NCBI RefSeq assembly: GCF_006874475.1
Contig: NZ_VIRM01000010.1
Location: 62,001 to 126,000 of the forward strand
Length of the DNA: 64,000 nt
Reading direction: 5' to 3'
Source of the DNA: Microbispora hainanensis
GTDB lineage: Bacteria; Actinomycetota; Actinomycetes; Streptosporangiales; Streptosporangiaceae
Under the pieces are notes generated by a model. It was not told where the DNA came from and ran no database searches. It saw nothing but the letters and a program-made list of their open reading frames with translations. Positions 37,001-44,104 of this stretch are shown here, one piece after another. Position numbers and translations under genes: made by a program. Every line of letters starts with the position of its first letter. The first letter of the stretch is position 1.

Positions 37001-37034
37001 CAGGGCGGCAGCAGCACATCCTGCTGCCGCCCTG
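37001..37034. terminator. Strong bidirectional terminator hairpin
   Basis: Perfect 14-bp inverted repeat (left arm CAGGGCGGCAGCAG) around a 6-base loop CACATC, placed between the convergent GH95 and universal stress protein genes. Confidence 0.85.
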
Positions 37035-37043
37035 CGGATCCGC

Positions 37044-37919
37044 CTACGGCAGATTCTCCCCGTCGCGGGGCCCTACGACCGCGACGGGGCAGTGGGCGCG
37101 GTGCAGTACAGCATGGCTGACCGAGCCGATGAGCGCGCCGCGCACGCCGCCCAGTCCGCGGGAGCCGACGACGACGAGGTCGGCGACGAGCGAGGCGTCG
37201 GCCAGCGCCGGGGCCGGGTGGCCGCAGACCGCCGACTCGACGAGCGGGACGTCGGGGTGCTTGTCGCGCCACGGCGCGAGCCGCAGCCGCGCCGCCCGGA
37301 CTTCGTTGTCGTAGATTTCCTGCAGCGCCGTTCCGTAGCCGACGGCGAAGGGCGAGAACGCCGGCATCTCCCAGGCGTACACCGCGTGCACCCGCCCGCG
37401 CCGCGCCCGGGCCTCCTCGAAGGCGAACTCCAGCGCCGCCTCCGAGTGGGGGGATCCGTCGAAGCCGACGACGACCTCGTGGTACTCCTCCCGGTGCGGT
37501 TTGCGTACCACGACGACCGGGACCTCCGCGTGACCGGCCAGGCCGAGGCCGACGGAGCCGAGGATCAGGCCGGAGAAGCCGCCCATCCCCCGGCTGCCGA
37601 CCACGAGGGCGTCGGCCCCGGCCGACGCGGCCCGCAGGGTCTCGACGACCGTGCCCTCGGCGAGCTCCGTGGTCACCTCAAGGCCGGGGGCGATCTCCCG
37701 GGCGCTCGCGGCGGCCGCCGCGAGCACGCCCTCGCAGAACTCGCTGTAGGACTGGGCGAAGCCCTCGACGGCGTGGAACGGGTATTCGTGCGCCCACGGC
37801 TCGCGCACGTGGACGATCTTCAAGGTGGCTCCCCGGCGCCGCGCGTCGTCCGCCGCCCACTCCAGCGCCGCCGTCGCTGGGTTCGATCCGTCGACGCCGA
37901 CGACGATCTGTCCGGCCAT
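37044..37919 (-). CDS. Universal stress protein, two UspA domains
   Basis: Protein of 291 residues with tandem Usp domains. Each domain starts with a hydrophobic strand and Asp (IVVGVDGSNPATAALEWAA; VVVGFDGSPHSEAALEFA) and ends with the ATP-binding GxxGxGxxxxS-like pattern (VVGSRGMGGFSGLILGSVG; VVGSRGLGGVRGALIGSVS). The ATG at 37919 has AGGAGGAG upstream. Divergent from the padR-like gene. It likely binds ATP and acts in stress or dormancy, but its exact role is unknown. Confidence 0.9.
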   Translation of the reverse strand: MAGQIVVGVDGSNPATAALEWAADDARRRGATLKIVHVREPWAHEYPFHAVEGFAQSYSEFCEGVLAAAAASAREIAPGLEVTTELAEGTVVETLRAASAGADALVVGSRGMGGFSGLILGSVGLGLAGHAEVPVVVVRKPHREEYHEVVVGFDGSPHSEAALEFAFEEARARRGRVHAVYAWEMPAFSPFAVGYGTALQEIYDNEVRAARLRLAPWRDKHPDVPLVESAVCGHPAPALADASLVADLVVVGSRGLGGVRGALIGSVSHAVLHRAHCPVAVVGPRDGENLP

Positions 37920-38091
37920 GTACGTCTCCTCCTGTGCTTCAAGCGGTACGCGGACGCGCGCGGGGGTTGGTTCTCCCGGCCACCATCGCACCGTCTCCGC
38001 TGCCCGCGGCGCAGCAGACGAAAGTCCTCAAGCCGAGGGACTTCCGCCCGCGCGGGCCCGGCACGCTCGCCCAATATGCAGTCCGGCGATA

Positions 38092-38104
38092 TATACTGCT
38101 GACA
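38092..38104 (+). promoter_or_regulatory. Candidate leaderless promoter of the padR gene
   Basis: A near-consensus -10 box TATACT (38092-38097) ends 6 bases before the ATG at 38104, so the transcript probably begins at or next to the start codon. A CAGT/ACTG inverted repeat surrounds the box and could be an autoregulatory site for the PadR protein. Confidence 0.5.
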
Positions 38105-38439
38105 TGACGAACCGGGCCATGCAGGAGGCGACCTTCCTGATCCTCACCGCGCTGGCGGGGGGCAGCAGGCACGGGTACGGCATCATCACCGACGTCGAGC
38201 AGATCTCCAGCGGGCGGGTGCGGTTGCGTGCCGGGACGCTGTACGCGGCCCTGGACCGGCTCCGCCTGGACGGGTTGGTCAGCGTCGACCGCGAGGAGAT
38301 CGTGGACAACCGGTTGCGCCGCTACTACCGGCTCACCCCTGAGGGCTCGCGGCAGTTGGCCGCCGAGGCGGCCCGGGTCCGATCCCATGCGACGACCGCG
38401 CTGGCCCGGCTGGGCCTGGCCCCCGGGGCGGCGCCGTGA
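38104..38439 (+). CDS. PadR-family transcriptional regulator
   Basis: Small winged-helix regulator of 111 residues. The family pattern is seen in FLILTALAGGSRHGYGI, LRAGTLYAALDRLRLDGLV and RRYYRLTPEGSRQL. PadR proteins of this size usually repress a neighbouring transporter gene and respond to small aromatic or toxic compounds. It is the first gene of a four-gene unit with a membrane protein and an ABC exporter; the next gene overlaps it (GTGA). Confidence 0.9.
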   Translation: MTNRAMQEATFLILTALAGGSRHGYGIITDVEQISSGRVRLRAGTLYAALDRLRLDGLVSVDREEIVDNRLRRYYRLTPEGSRQLAAEAARVRSHATTALARLGLAPGAAP

Positions 38440-39068
38440 GCGAGGCTGCGGACCTGGAACGGCGTTACCGCCGCTGGCTGCGGTGGTACCCCCGGTCGTT
38501 CCGCGACGCGCACGAGAGCGAGATCCTCGCGGTGCTGCTGGCCGGCGCCCGCGAAGGCCGACGTCGTCCGGAGCCGATGGAGTGCCTTGACCTGGTGCGG
38601 GCCGCGCTGTCCCTGCGCCTGCGGCCGCGGATACCCCGCTCGAACCGATCGGCACGCGCCGCGATCGGACTGATGTACCTCAGCGCCGCGGCCGAGCTCG
38701 CCACCGCGATCGTGGTCCTGGCCACGATCGACGACATCAGGTCGGCCATAGCGGCACGGGATCCGGCATACACCGCCGCGCAGTGGCGCGCGGAGCTCTC
38801 CGGCGCCCTCCACCCGCTCGCGGTGGGCGCCGTCGTCGCGGCCGGGCTCTGCCTCTGGCTGGCCTGGGCGGGCGGCCGCGGACACCGCTGGGCGCGGGCG
38901 GCCTTCGTCCTCTTCACCGGGCTGAACGTCGCCCACCTGATCCACGGGCTGATCCAGGGTTCGGCCGTGTACGCCGAGGCCGATCTGACCGCCGGCCTCG
39001 TCCTGTGTCTTGTCCAGCTCGCGGCCGTCGTGCTCCTGCTGCACGCGGGCCCGGCCGGCCTCGGGTGA
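38436..39068 (+). CDS. Membrane protein with HAAS-like N-terminus
   Basis: Protein of 210 residues. The N-terminal ~45 residues (LERRYRRWLRWYPRSFRDAH) resemble the cytoplasmic helical segment found in many PadR-linked actinobacterial membrane proteins. Four hydrophobic helices follow (for example AAIGLMYLSAAAELATAIVV and LVLCLVQLAAVVLLLHA). No enzyme motif is visible. Coupling with PadR suggests it acts in the same envelope or transport response; function unknown. Confidence 0.75.
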   Translation: MSEAADLERRYRRWLRWYPRSFRDAHESEILAVLLAGAREGRRRPEPMECLDLVRAALSLRLRPRIPRSNRSARAAIGLMYLSAAAELATAIVVLATIDDIRSAIAARDPAYTAAQWRAELSGALHPLAVGAVVAAGLCLWLAWAGGRGHRWARAAFVLFTGLNVAHLIHGLIQGSAVYAEADLTAGLVLCLVQLAAVVLLLHAGPAGLG

Positions 39069-39111
39069 TGGCGGGGCTCGGGTGATGGCGGGGCTCGGGT
39101 GATGGCGGGGC
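39061..39111 (+). repeat. 17-bp tandem repeat carrying a stop/start junction
   Basis: Three perfect copies of TCGGGTGATGGCGGGGC. Each has TGATG, a stop overlapping a start. The first TGA ends the membrane protein gene; only the third ATG (39102) is in frame with the ABC ATPase, because the 17-base spacing puts each copy in a different frame. Confidence 0.95.
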
Positions 39112-40055
39112 TCGGCGCCCCGGCGCTGTCGGTCAGGCATCTGTCGAAGCGGTTCGGTGACCAGATCGCGTTCGACGACGTCTGTTTCGAGGTGGAACTC
39201 GGCGAGGTGTTCGGGTTCCTCGGCCCGAACGGGGCCGGCAAGACGACGACCGTGCGGACGCTCGGCACGTTGCTGGCCCCGACCTCGGGTTCCGCCACGG
39301 TCGCCGGGCTCCCGCTCACTCCGGACAACAGCGCGCAGATCCGCCGCCGGATCGCGATCATGCCCGAGTCGCCGGGCCTGTACCTGCGGCTGAGCGTGCT
39401 GGAGAACCTGCGGTGTTTCGCCGACCTGTACGAGATCCCCGACCCGGCCGGTCGCATCGAGCACGCCCTACGGGCGGTGAACCTGGCCGGCCGGGCCCAG
39501 GACGTCTGCGGCGCGCTGTCCAAGGGGATGCGCCAGCGGGTGGCGCTGGCCCGGGCGCTGCTGGCCGACCCGCAGGTGCTGTTCCTCGACGAGCCGACCT
39601 CCGGTCTCGACCCGGTTGCCGCCCGCGAGGTTCACGCGTTGATCGACGGACTGCGCCGTCGCGGCGTCACCGTCTTCCTGACGACCCACCGCCTTCAGGA
39701 GGCCGAGCGGCAGTGCGACCGGGTGGCGATCCTGAACACGACGCTGCGCATGATCGGCCGGCCCGGGGAGCTGCGCGAGCGGCTGTTCGGCCGGACGCTC
39801 ACCGTCCGCACCGCCGGCTCGCTCGACGACCCCGGCCGCGTCTTCGCCGGTCTGCCCGGCGTCCGCGGCTGGCGCCCCGAGGGCACGGCCGGCTACGTCG
39901 TGGAGGTGTCGGAACCGGAGATGGCCGCACCCGCGGTGACCCGGGCGCTGGTGGCGGCGGGCGCCGACGTGCTGTCGATCAGCCGGACGCGCCACTCGCT
40001 CGAGGACGTCTACCTCGAGCTGATCGACCAGGACGAGCCGGGGAGCCCGACATGA
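39102..40055 (+). CDS. ABC transporter ATP-binding protein (drug/antibiotic exporter type)
   Basis: ATPase of about 317 residues with the CcmA/DrrA-type layout: Walker A GPNGAGKTTTVRTL, signature LSKGMRQRVALARAL, Walker B VLFLDEPTSGLDPVAA, switch TTHRLQEAE, and a C-terminal regulatory domain of ~90 residues. The ATG at 39102 is the third of three repeated junctions; an in-frame GTG one codon earlier (39099) is also possible. Overlaps the permease gene by 4 bases. Confidence 0.9.
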   Translation: MAGLGAPALSVRHLSKRFGDQIAFDDVCFEVELGEVFGFLGPNGAGKTTTVRTLGTLLAPTSGSATVAGLPLTPDNSAQIRRRIAIMPESPGLYLRLSVLENLRCFADLYEIPDPAGRIEHALRAVNLAGRAQDVCGALSKGMRQRVALARALLADPQVLFLDEPTSGLDPVAAREVHALIDGLRRRGVTVFLTTHRLQEAERQCDRVAILNTTLRMIGRPGELRERLFGRTLTVRTAGSLDDPGRVFAGLPGVRGWRPEGTAGYVVEVSEPEMAAPAVTRALVAAGADVLSISRTRHSLEDVYLELIDQDEPGSPT

Positions 40056-40774
40056 CCGTCAGCAGGCGGCGGGTGCGGGCCATCACCCGCAAGGAGCTCC
40101 ACGAGTACCGGCGCAACGCCGCCGTCGTGCTGGCGATGGCGATCCTCCCGCTCGTGTTCCTCATCCAGCCGCTGATCCAGGTCTTCACTCTGCCGCCCTC
40201 GGCCGCGACGGCGCTGCGGCACGAGCACGCCCTGCTTTACATGCTGGCCGTCCCCGTGCTGGTCCCCGCCGTCCTGGCCGCGTACGCGGTGGTCGGCGAG
40301 CGCCTGCAGGGCACCCTCGAACCGGTGATCGCCACACCGATCAGCCGTGAGGAACTCCTGCTCGGCAAGGCCCTGGCCGCCTTCATCCCCTCGATCGCCG
40401 TCGCCTACGGCGTCTTCGCCCTCTTCGTGGCCATCGTGGAGATCTTCGCCCAGCCGGTGGTCGCCTCGGCGTTCATCCGTGGCCCGGAACTGCTCGCCCA
40501 GCTCCTGTTCACACCGCCGCTCGCGGCATGGTCCATTTGGGTCGGCATCGCCGTCTCGGCCCGCGCGAGCGATCCCCGCACCGCGGGGCAGCTCGCCCTT
40601 CTCCTGAGTCTCCCCACGGTTGCGATCACCACGCTCGTCGCCTTCGGCGTCGTCCCCGCCACCCTCCCCACGGCGCTCGTACTCGGGGCGGTCCTGCTCC
40701 TCCTCGACCTGCTCGGATGGCGTGCGGCTTCGGCCGTCGTCGACCGCGAACGGCTCGTCACCGACGCCACGTGA
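40052..40774 (+). CDS. ABC-2 type transporter permease
   Basis: Permease of 240 residues with about six helices (for example NAAVVLAMAILPLVFLI and MLAVPVLVPAVLAAYAVV) and the motif GERLQGTLEPVIATPISREELLLGKAL that is typical of ABC-2 exporters. It forms an exporter with the upstream ATPase. The PadR gene at the head of the unit suggests induction by a small toxic molecule; the substrate is unknown. Confidence 0.88.
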   Translation: MTVSRRRVRAITRKELHEYRRNAAVVLAMAILPLVFLIQPLIQVFTLPPSAATALRHEHALLYMLAVPVLVPAVLAAYAVVGERLQGTLEPVIATPISREELLLGKALAAFIPSIAVAYGVFALFVAIVEIFAQPVVASAFIRGPELLAQLLFTPPLAAWSIWVGIAVSARASDPRTAGQLALLLSLPTVAITTLVAFGVVPATLPTALVLGAVLLLLDLLGWRAASAVVDRERLVTDAT

Positions 40775-40784
40775 TCCGGCTCGG

Positions 40785-40819
40785 CGGCCGCCCGGGGACG
40801 ACGGTCCCCCGCGCGGCCG
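40785..40819. terminator. Hairpin between convergent ABC and GH51 genes
   Basis: Inner stem GGGGAC/GTCCCC with a 4-base loop GACG and outer stem CGGCCG/CGGCCG, in the 64-bp gap between the two stop codons. Confidence 0.65.
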
Positions 40820-40838
40820 GGTGTGGGGCGGTCGCCGG

Positions 40839-42347
40839 TCAGGCCGTCGTCAGCCTGATCACGTTCCAAGAGACCGGCGGCAGCACGATCCGGAGCGGAT
40901 CGCTCTGATAGCTCGTGTTGGGGCGGGGCGCCACCCGATCGGGGTCGTCGGCGGTGTTGCGGGCGTAGACGTCCTCGTGGGTGAGCGTCGTCGCCTCGGC
41001 GATCCGCACGGCGCCCGTCCCCGAGACCAGCGCCCTCGCGTCGAGCTCCAGCTCCACCGGCTCGGCCGTCGACCTGTTCACCACGAACAGCGTCGTCTCC
41101 GTCTCGTCCCGGGTGGCGACCGCGTGGAGCACGGGCACCTCGCCGAACTCGGCCGTCTCGTACGCCGGGCAGACGGGCTCGACGCGTACGACCTCGCCCT
41201 TGGCGAGCCGCGCCGCCTGCGCGAACGGGTGGAAGGTCGTCTGCCGCCAGGCCCGGCCGCCGGGCTCGGTCATGATGGGCGCGATCACGTTCACGAGCTG
41301 GGCCAGGCAGGCCGCCGCGACCCGGTCGCTGTGCCGCAGCAGCGTGATGAGCAGGCTGCCGAAGGCCACGGCGTCGGCGAGGTGGTAGTGGTCCTCCAGG
41401 AGCGGCGGCGCGACCGGCCAGTCCTGCCCGGCCTCGGCCGCCTTGACGCGGCTCAGGTACCAGACGTTCCACTCGTCGAAGGAGACGGAGATCTTCTTGC
41501 TGGAGCCGAGCCTGGCCCCCACCTGGTCGGCCGTGGAGACGACCGTGGAGATGAAGTGCTCCATGTCACTCGCGCAGGCCAGGAAGCCGGCGAGGTCGCC
41601 GTCCTTCTCCTCGTAGTAGGCGTGACAGGAGATGTGGTCGACCAGGTCGTAGGTCTCCTCAAGGACGGTCGCCTCCCAGGTGCCGAAGGTCGGCATGGAG
41701 GAGCCGGAGCTGCCGCAGGCCACCAGTTCCAGGCTGGGGTCGACCATGCGCATGGCCCGGGCGGTCTCGGCGGCGATCCTGCCGTACTCGCGGGCGGTCT
41801 TGTGCCCGATCTGCCAGGGGCCGTCCATCTCGTTGCCCAGGCACCACATGCGGATGTCGTGCGGATCCTTGGCGCCGTTCGCGATCCGCAGGTCCGACAG
41901 CGCGGTGCCGGACGGGATGTTGCAGTATTCGAGCAGGTCGACGGCCTCCTGCACGCCGCGAGTGCCGAGGTTGACCGCCATCATCGGCTCCAGCCCCGCC
42001 AGGCGGGACCACCGCATGAACTCGTCGATCCCGATCTCGTTGGTCTCGGTGCTGTGCCAGGCGAGGTCGAGCCGCCGGGGGCGCTGCTCGCGCGGGCCGA
42101 TGCCGTCCTCCCACCGGTAGCCGGAGACGAAGTTGCCGCCGGGGTAGCGCACGGTGGTCACGCCGAGCTCGCGGGTGAGCGCGAGCACGTCGCCGCGGAA
42201 CCCCTCCTCGTCTGCCGTCGGGTGGCCCGGCTCGTAGATTCCGGTGTAAACGCAGCGGCCGAGGTGCTCGACGAACGTGCCGAACGTGCGGCGCCGTACG
42301 GGGGCCACACGGTGGGCGGGGTCGATGGTCAGTTGTGCCTGGAGCAC
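40839..42347 (-). CDS. abfA: GH51 alpha-L-arabinofuranosidase
   Basis: Enzyme of 502 residues that releases terminal L-arabinofuranose from arabinan or arabinoxylan fragments. The acid/base Glu lies in MWCLGNEMDGPWQ and the nucleophile Glu in SVSFDEWNVWY, both as in GH51. Family elements include FGTFVEHLGRCVYTGIYEP and VRYPGGNFVSGYRWEDGIG. No signal peptide, so it works in the cytoplasm on imported oligosaccharides. The GTG start has GAAGGAGA upstream. Two LacI-type palindromes lie within 125 bp upstream. Confidence 0.93.
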   Translation of the reverse strand: MLQAQLTIDPAHRVAPVRRRTFGTFVEHLGRCVYTGIYEPGHPTADEEGFRGDVLALTRELGVTTVRYPGGNFVSGYRWEDGIGPREQRPRRLDLAWHSTETNEIGIDEFMRWSRLAGLEPMMAVNLGTRGVQEAVDLLEYCNIPSGTALSDLRIANGAKDPHDIRMWCLGNEMDGPWQIGHKTAREYGRIAAETARAMRMVDPSLELVACGSSGSSMPTFGTWEATVLEETYDLVDHISCHAYYEEKDGDLAGFLACASDMEHFISTVVSTADQVGARLGSSKKISVSFDEWNVWYLSRVKAAEAGQDWPVAPPLLEDHYHLADAVAFGSLLITLLRHSDRVAAACLAQLVNVIAPIMTEPGGRAWRQTTFHPFAQAARLAKGEVVRVEPVCPAYETAEFGEVPVLHAVATRDETETTLFVVNRSTAEPVELELDARALVSGTGAVRIAEATTLTHEDVYARNTADDPDRVAPRPNTSYQSDPLRIVLPPVSWNVIRLTTA

Positions 42348-42387
42348 GCGGGATCTCCTTCACCGGACAGGGGGCTCGCGGGGCGAT

Positions 42388-42401
42388 TGTTAGCGCTCGC
42401 A
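42388..42401. promoter_or_regulatory. LacI-type operator upstream of the GH51 gene
   Basis: TGTTAGCGCTCGCA, matching the 33516 palindrome in the left half and centre. It lies about 40 bases upstream of the arabinofuranosidase start. Confidence 0.65.
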
Positions 42402-42452
42402 TCGCCCTCGGTCAAGGTTTCGGTCCGGAAAACTCGGCTATTGAGACGCATG

Positions 42453-42468
42453 CTGTTATCGCTAACAG
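42453..42468. promoter_or_regulatory. Second LacI-type operator upstream of the GH51 gene
   Basis: CTGTTATCGCTAACAG, a 16-bp palindrome with one central mismatch, about 65 bases from the first site. Paired sites of this kind can support looping or stronger repression. Confidence 0.65.
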
Positions 42469-42558
42469 TCGCCGGGCAGCGTCATGACGAACCACCCCGG
42501 GGAATACCGGCCCTGGCCGCGGGGCAGGTGCCGCTATGCGCGGCTGGTGGCTGTGGTC

Positions 42559-43032
42559 CTACGAGCAGGTCGTCAGATCCAGCACCCCGACCGCCTGTCC
42601 CCCGCTCTCCTCGCCTGTGAGCTGGAACCCGAGTTTCCGGTAGAAGCCCTCCGGCCCGCCCTCTCCCGGCTCCCACGTGACGTACATCTGCGTGCCGCCA
42701 CGGCGCCTTATTTCGGCGGCCACGGATTCGACGGCGAAGCGACCGACTCCGCGCCCCTGTTCGCCGGCCACCACATTCAGCCGCCACAAGCCGGATCGGA
42801 AGTCGATCCCCTTGCCGTCCCAGTCGATGTCCAGGAAGGCCATGAGGAAGCCCACCGGACGGTCGCCGTCGAGGATGAGGCGCGGCCACGCCACTTCCCG
42901 ATGCACGTAGGCCTCGGCCAGTGACTTCGCCACAGGCGAGACGAAGCGCTCCTGGTCGGGGCGAACCCTTACAGCAATAGCCGTCTCGACGTTGGCGGGG
43001 GTAACAGGCGCAAGGCGGAGTTTCGCATTCAC
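42559..43032 (-). CDS. GNAT-family N-acetyltransferase
   Basis: Acetyltransferase of 157 residues. The acetyl-CoA loop is VVAGEQGRGVGRFAVE, followed by a typical beta-strand/helix with GPEGFYRKLGFQLTGEE. It begins with GTG at 43032 after an AAGG element. Substrate unknown. It is divergent from the lipoprotein gene and may be transcribed toward the arabinofuranosidase promoter region. Confidence 0.85.
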   Translation of the reverse strand: MNAKLRLAPVTPANVETAIAVRVRPDQERFVSPVAKSLAEAYVHREVAWPRLILDGDRPVGFLMAFLDIDWDGKGIDFRSGLWRLNVVAGEQGRGVGRFAVESVAAEIRRRGGTQMYVTWEPGEGGPEGFYRKLGFQLTGEESGGQAVGVLDLTTCS

Positions 43033-43103
43033 ACGGAAACCTTAGGCGTCATCCGCGTATATCCCGCTCGGACAGCGCCCCCAGCACGACGGGCACGCCG
43101 CGA

Positions 43104-44096
43104 ATGCCCGGCATCGGGCCGGGCATGCTCTCGTCAATGAAACCTCTGGTGGCGGGAGCGCGCATCGTGACTCGCGGCGTGACAGACGGCCGGGCGGGCC
43201 GGGCCAGGTGGGCCAGGTGGGCGAGGGGGGCGGAGTGGGCGAGGTGGGCGCCCGCCGTGCTGGCCGCGCTCGGCCTGCTGGCGGGCGCGTGCGGATCCGG
43301 CCCCGGGACCGGCACAGCAACCGGCACAGGGACCGGCACAGCAACCGGCACAGCAACCGGCACAGCGACCGGCACAGCGACCAACCAAGCGACCGGCCCA
43401 GGGACCAACACGGCGACCGGCACGGCGACCGCCCCGCAGAGCAGCCCGGCCGCCACCCCCACCCCATCCGCGGGCTCCCTCGTGGCGGGCCGCTACCAGC
43501 CGCTGTGGCCCTTCGCGGACGAGAAGCAGGCGCGGGACTGGCAGGAGAGCTACCGCTCGGGCGGGCACCAGCCCTGGCACCTGGACGCCGAGCGGACCGC
43601 GCTGTCCTTCACCCAGGGCTTCCTCGGGTTCACGGGTGTCGACCAGGTGGTCGAGCGTACGGTGACCGGCGCGGACGCCCGCGTCTCCGTCGGCGTCCGG
43701 GGCGAGGGCGGCGGGCGGCCCGGCATCGCCGCCGTCGTCCACCTTGTCAGGTTCGGCACCGGGCCGGACGCGCCGTGGGAGGTGGTGGGCACCGACGACA
43801 CCACCTTCTCCCTCACCACTCCCCGGTACGGCGCCCTCGTGTCCTCCCCCGTCACGCTGGGCGGCACGATCACCGGAGTGGACGAGAGCATCCGGGTGCA
43901 GGTGCGCGCGACCGGCAGCGCCCGCCCCCTCGGCGAGCGCTGCTGCGTCTCGGCGGGAGGGGACCGCGTCCCCTGGTCCGCCACCGTGACCTTCCGCGCG
44001 GCTCCGGGCAGCACGCTCACCCTCGTCGCCAGCACCGGCGGTCACGTGGCGGAGGTCGAGCGCTTCGCCGTCACCGGCGTCCGGGTCGCGCGATAG
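43104..44096 (+). CDS. Lipoprotein with threonine-rich repeat and Gmad2-like domain
   Basis: Up to 330 residues. The signal segment APAVLAALGLLAGAC ends in a lipobox (LAGAC), so the mature protein should be lipid-anchored. After the Cys comes a low-complexity TATG/GTGT linker encoded by 12-bp repeats, then a ~110-residue unassigned domain and a C-terminal immunoglobulin-like part (VSSPVTLGGTITGVDESIRV) resembling Gmad2. Before the hydrophobic core there is an odd ARW repeat. ATG 43104 is used; ATG 43137 is in frame and also possible. Function unknown; probably cell-surface. Confidence 0.75.
   Translation: MPGIGPGMLSSMKPLVAGARIVTRGVTDGRAGRARWARWARGAEWARWAPAVLAALGLLAGACGSGPGTGTATGTGTGTATGTATGTATGTATNQATGPGTNTATGTATAPQSSPAATPTPSAGSLVAGRYQPLWPFADEKQARDWQESYRSGGHQPWHLDAERTALSFTQGFLGFTGVDQVVERTVTGADARVSVGVRGEGGGRPGIAAVVHLVRFGTGPDAPWEVVGTDDTTFSLTTPRYGALVSSPVTLGGTITGVDESIRVQVRATGSARPLGERCCVSAGGDRVPWSATVTFRAAPGSTLTLVASTGGHVAEVERFAVTGVRVAR
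43307..43430 (+). repeat. 12-bp-type repeats in the lipoprotein linker
   Basis: Repeated ACCGGCACAGCA/ACCGGCACAGGG units with drift, encoding alternating Thr-Gly-Thr-Ala directly after the lipobox cysteine. Confidence 0.85.
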
Positions 44097-44104
44097 GCCG
44101 CGCG
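44087..44104. terminator. Short hairpin at convergent stops
   Basis: CGCGCG and CGCGCG flank ATAGGC in the 8-bp gap between the lipoprotein gene and the GH43 gene; it includes the TAG of the lipoprotein gene. Weak candidate. Confidence 0.3.
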
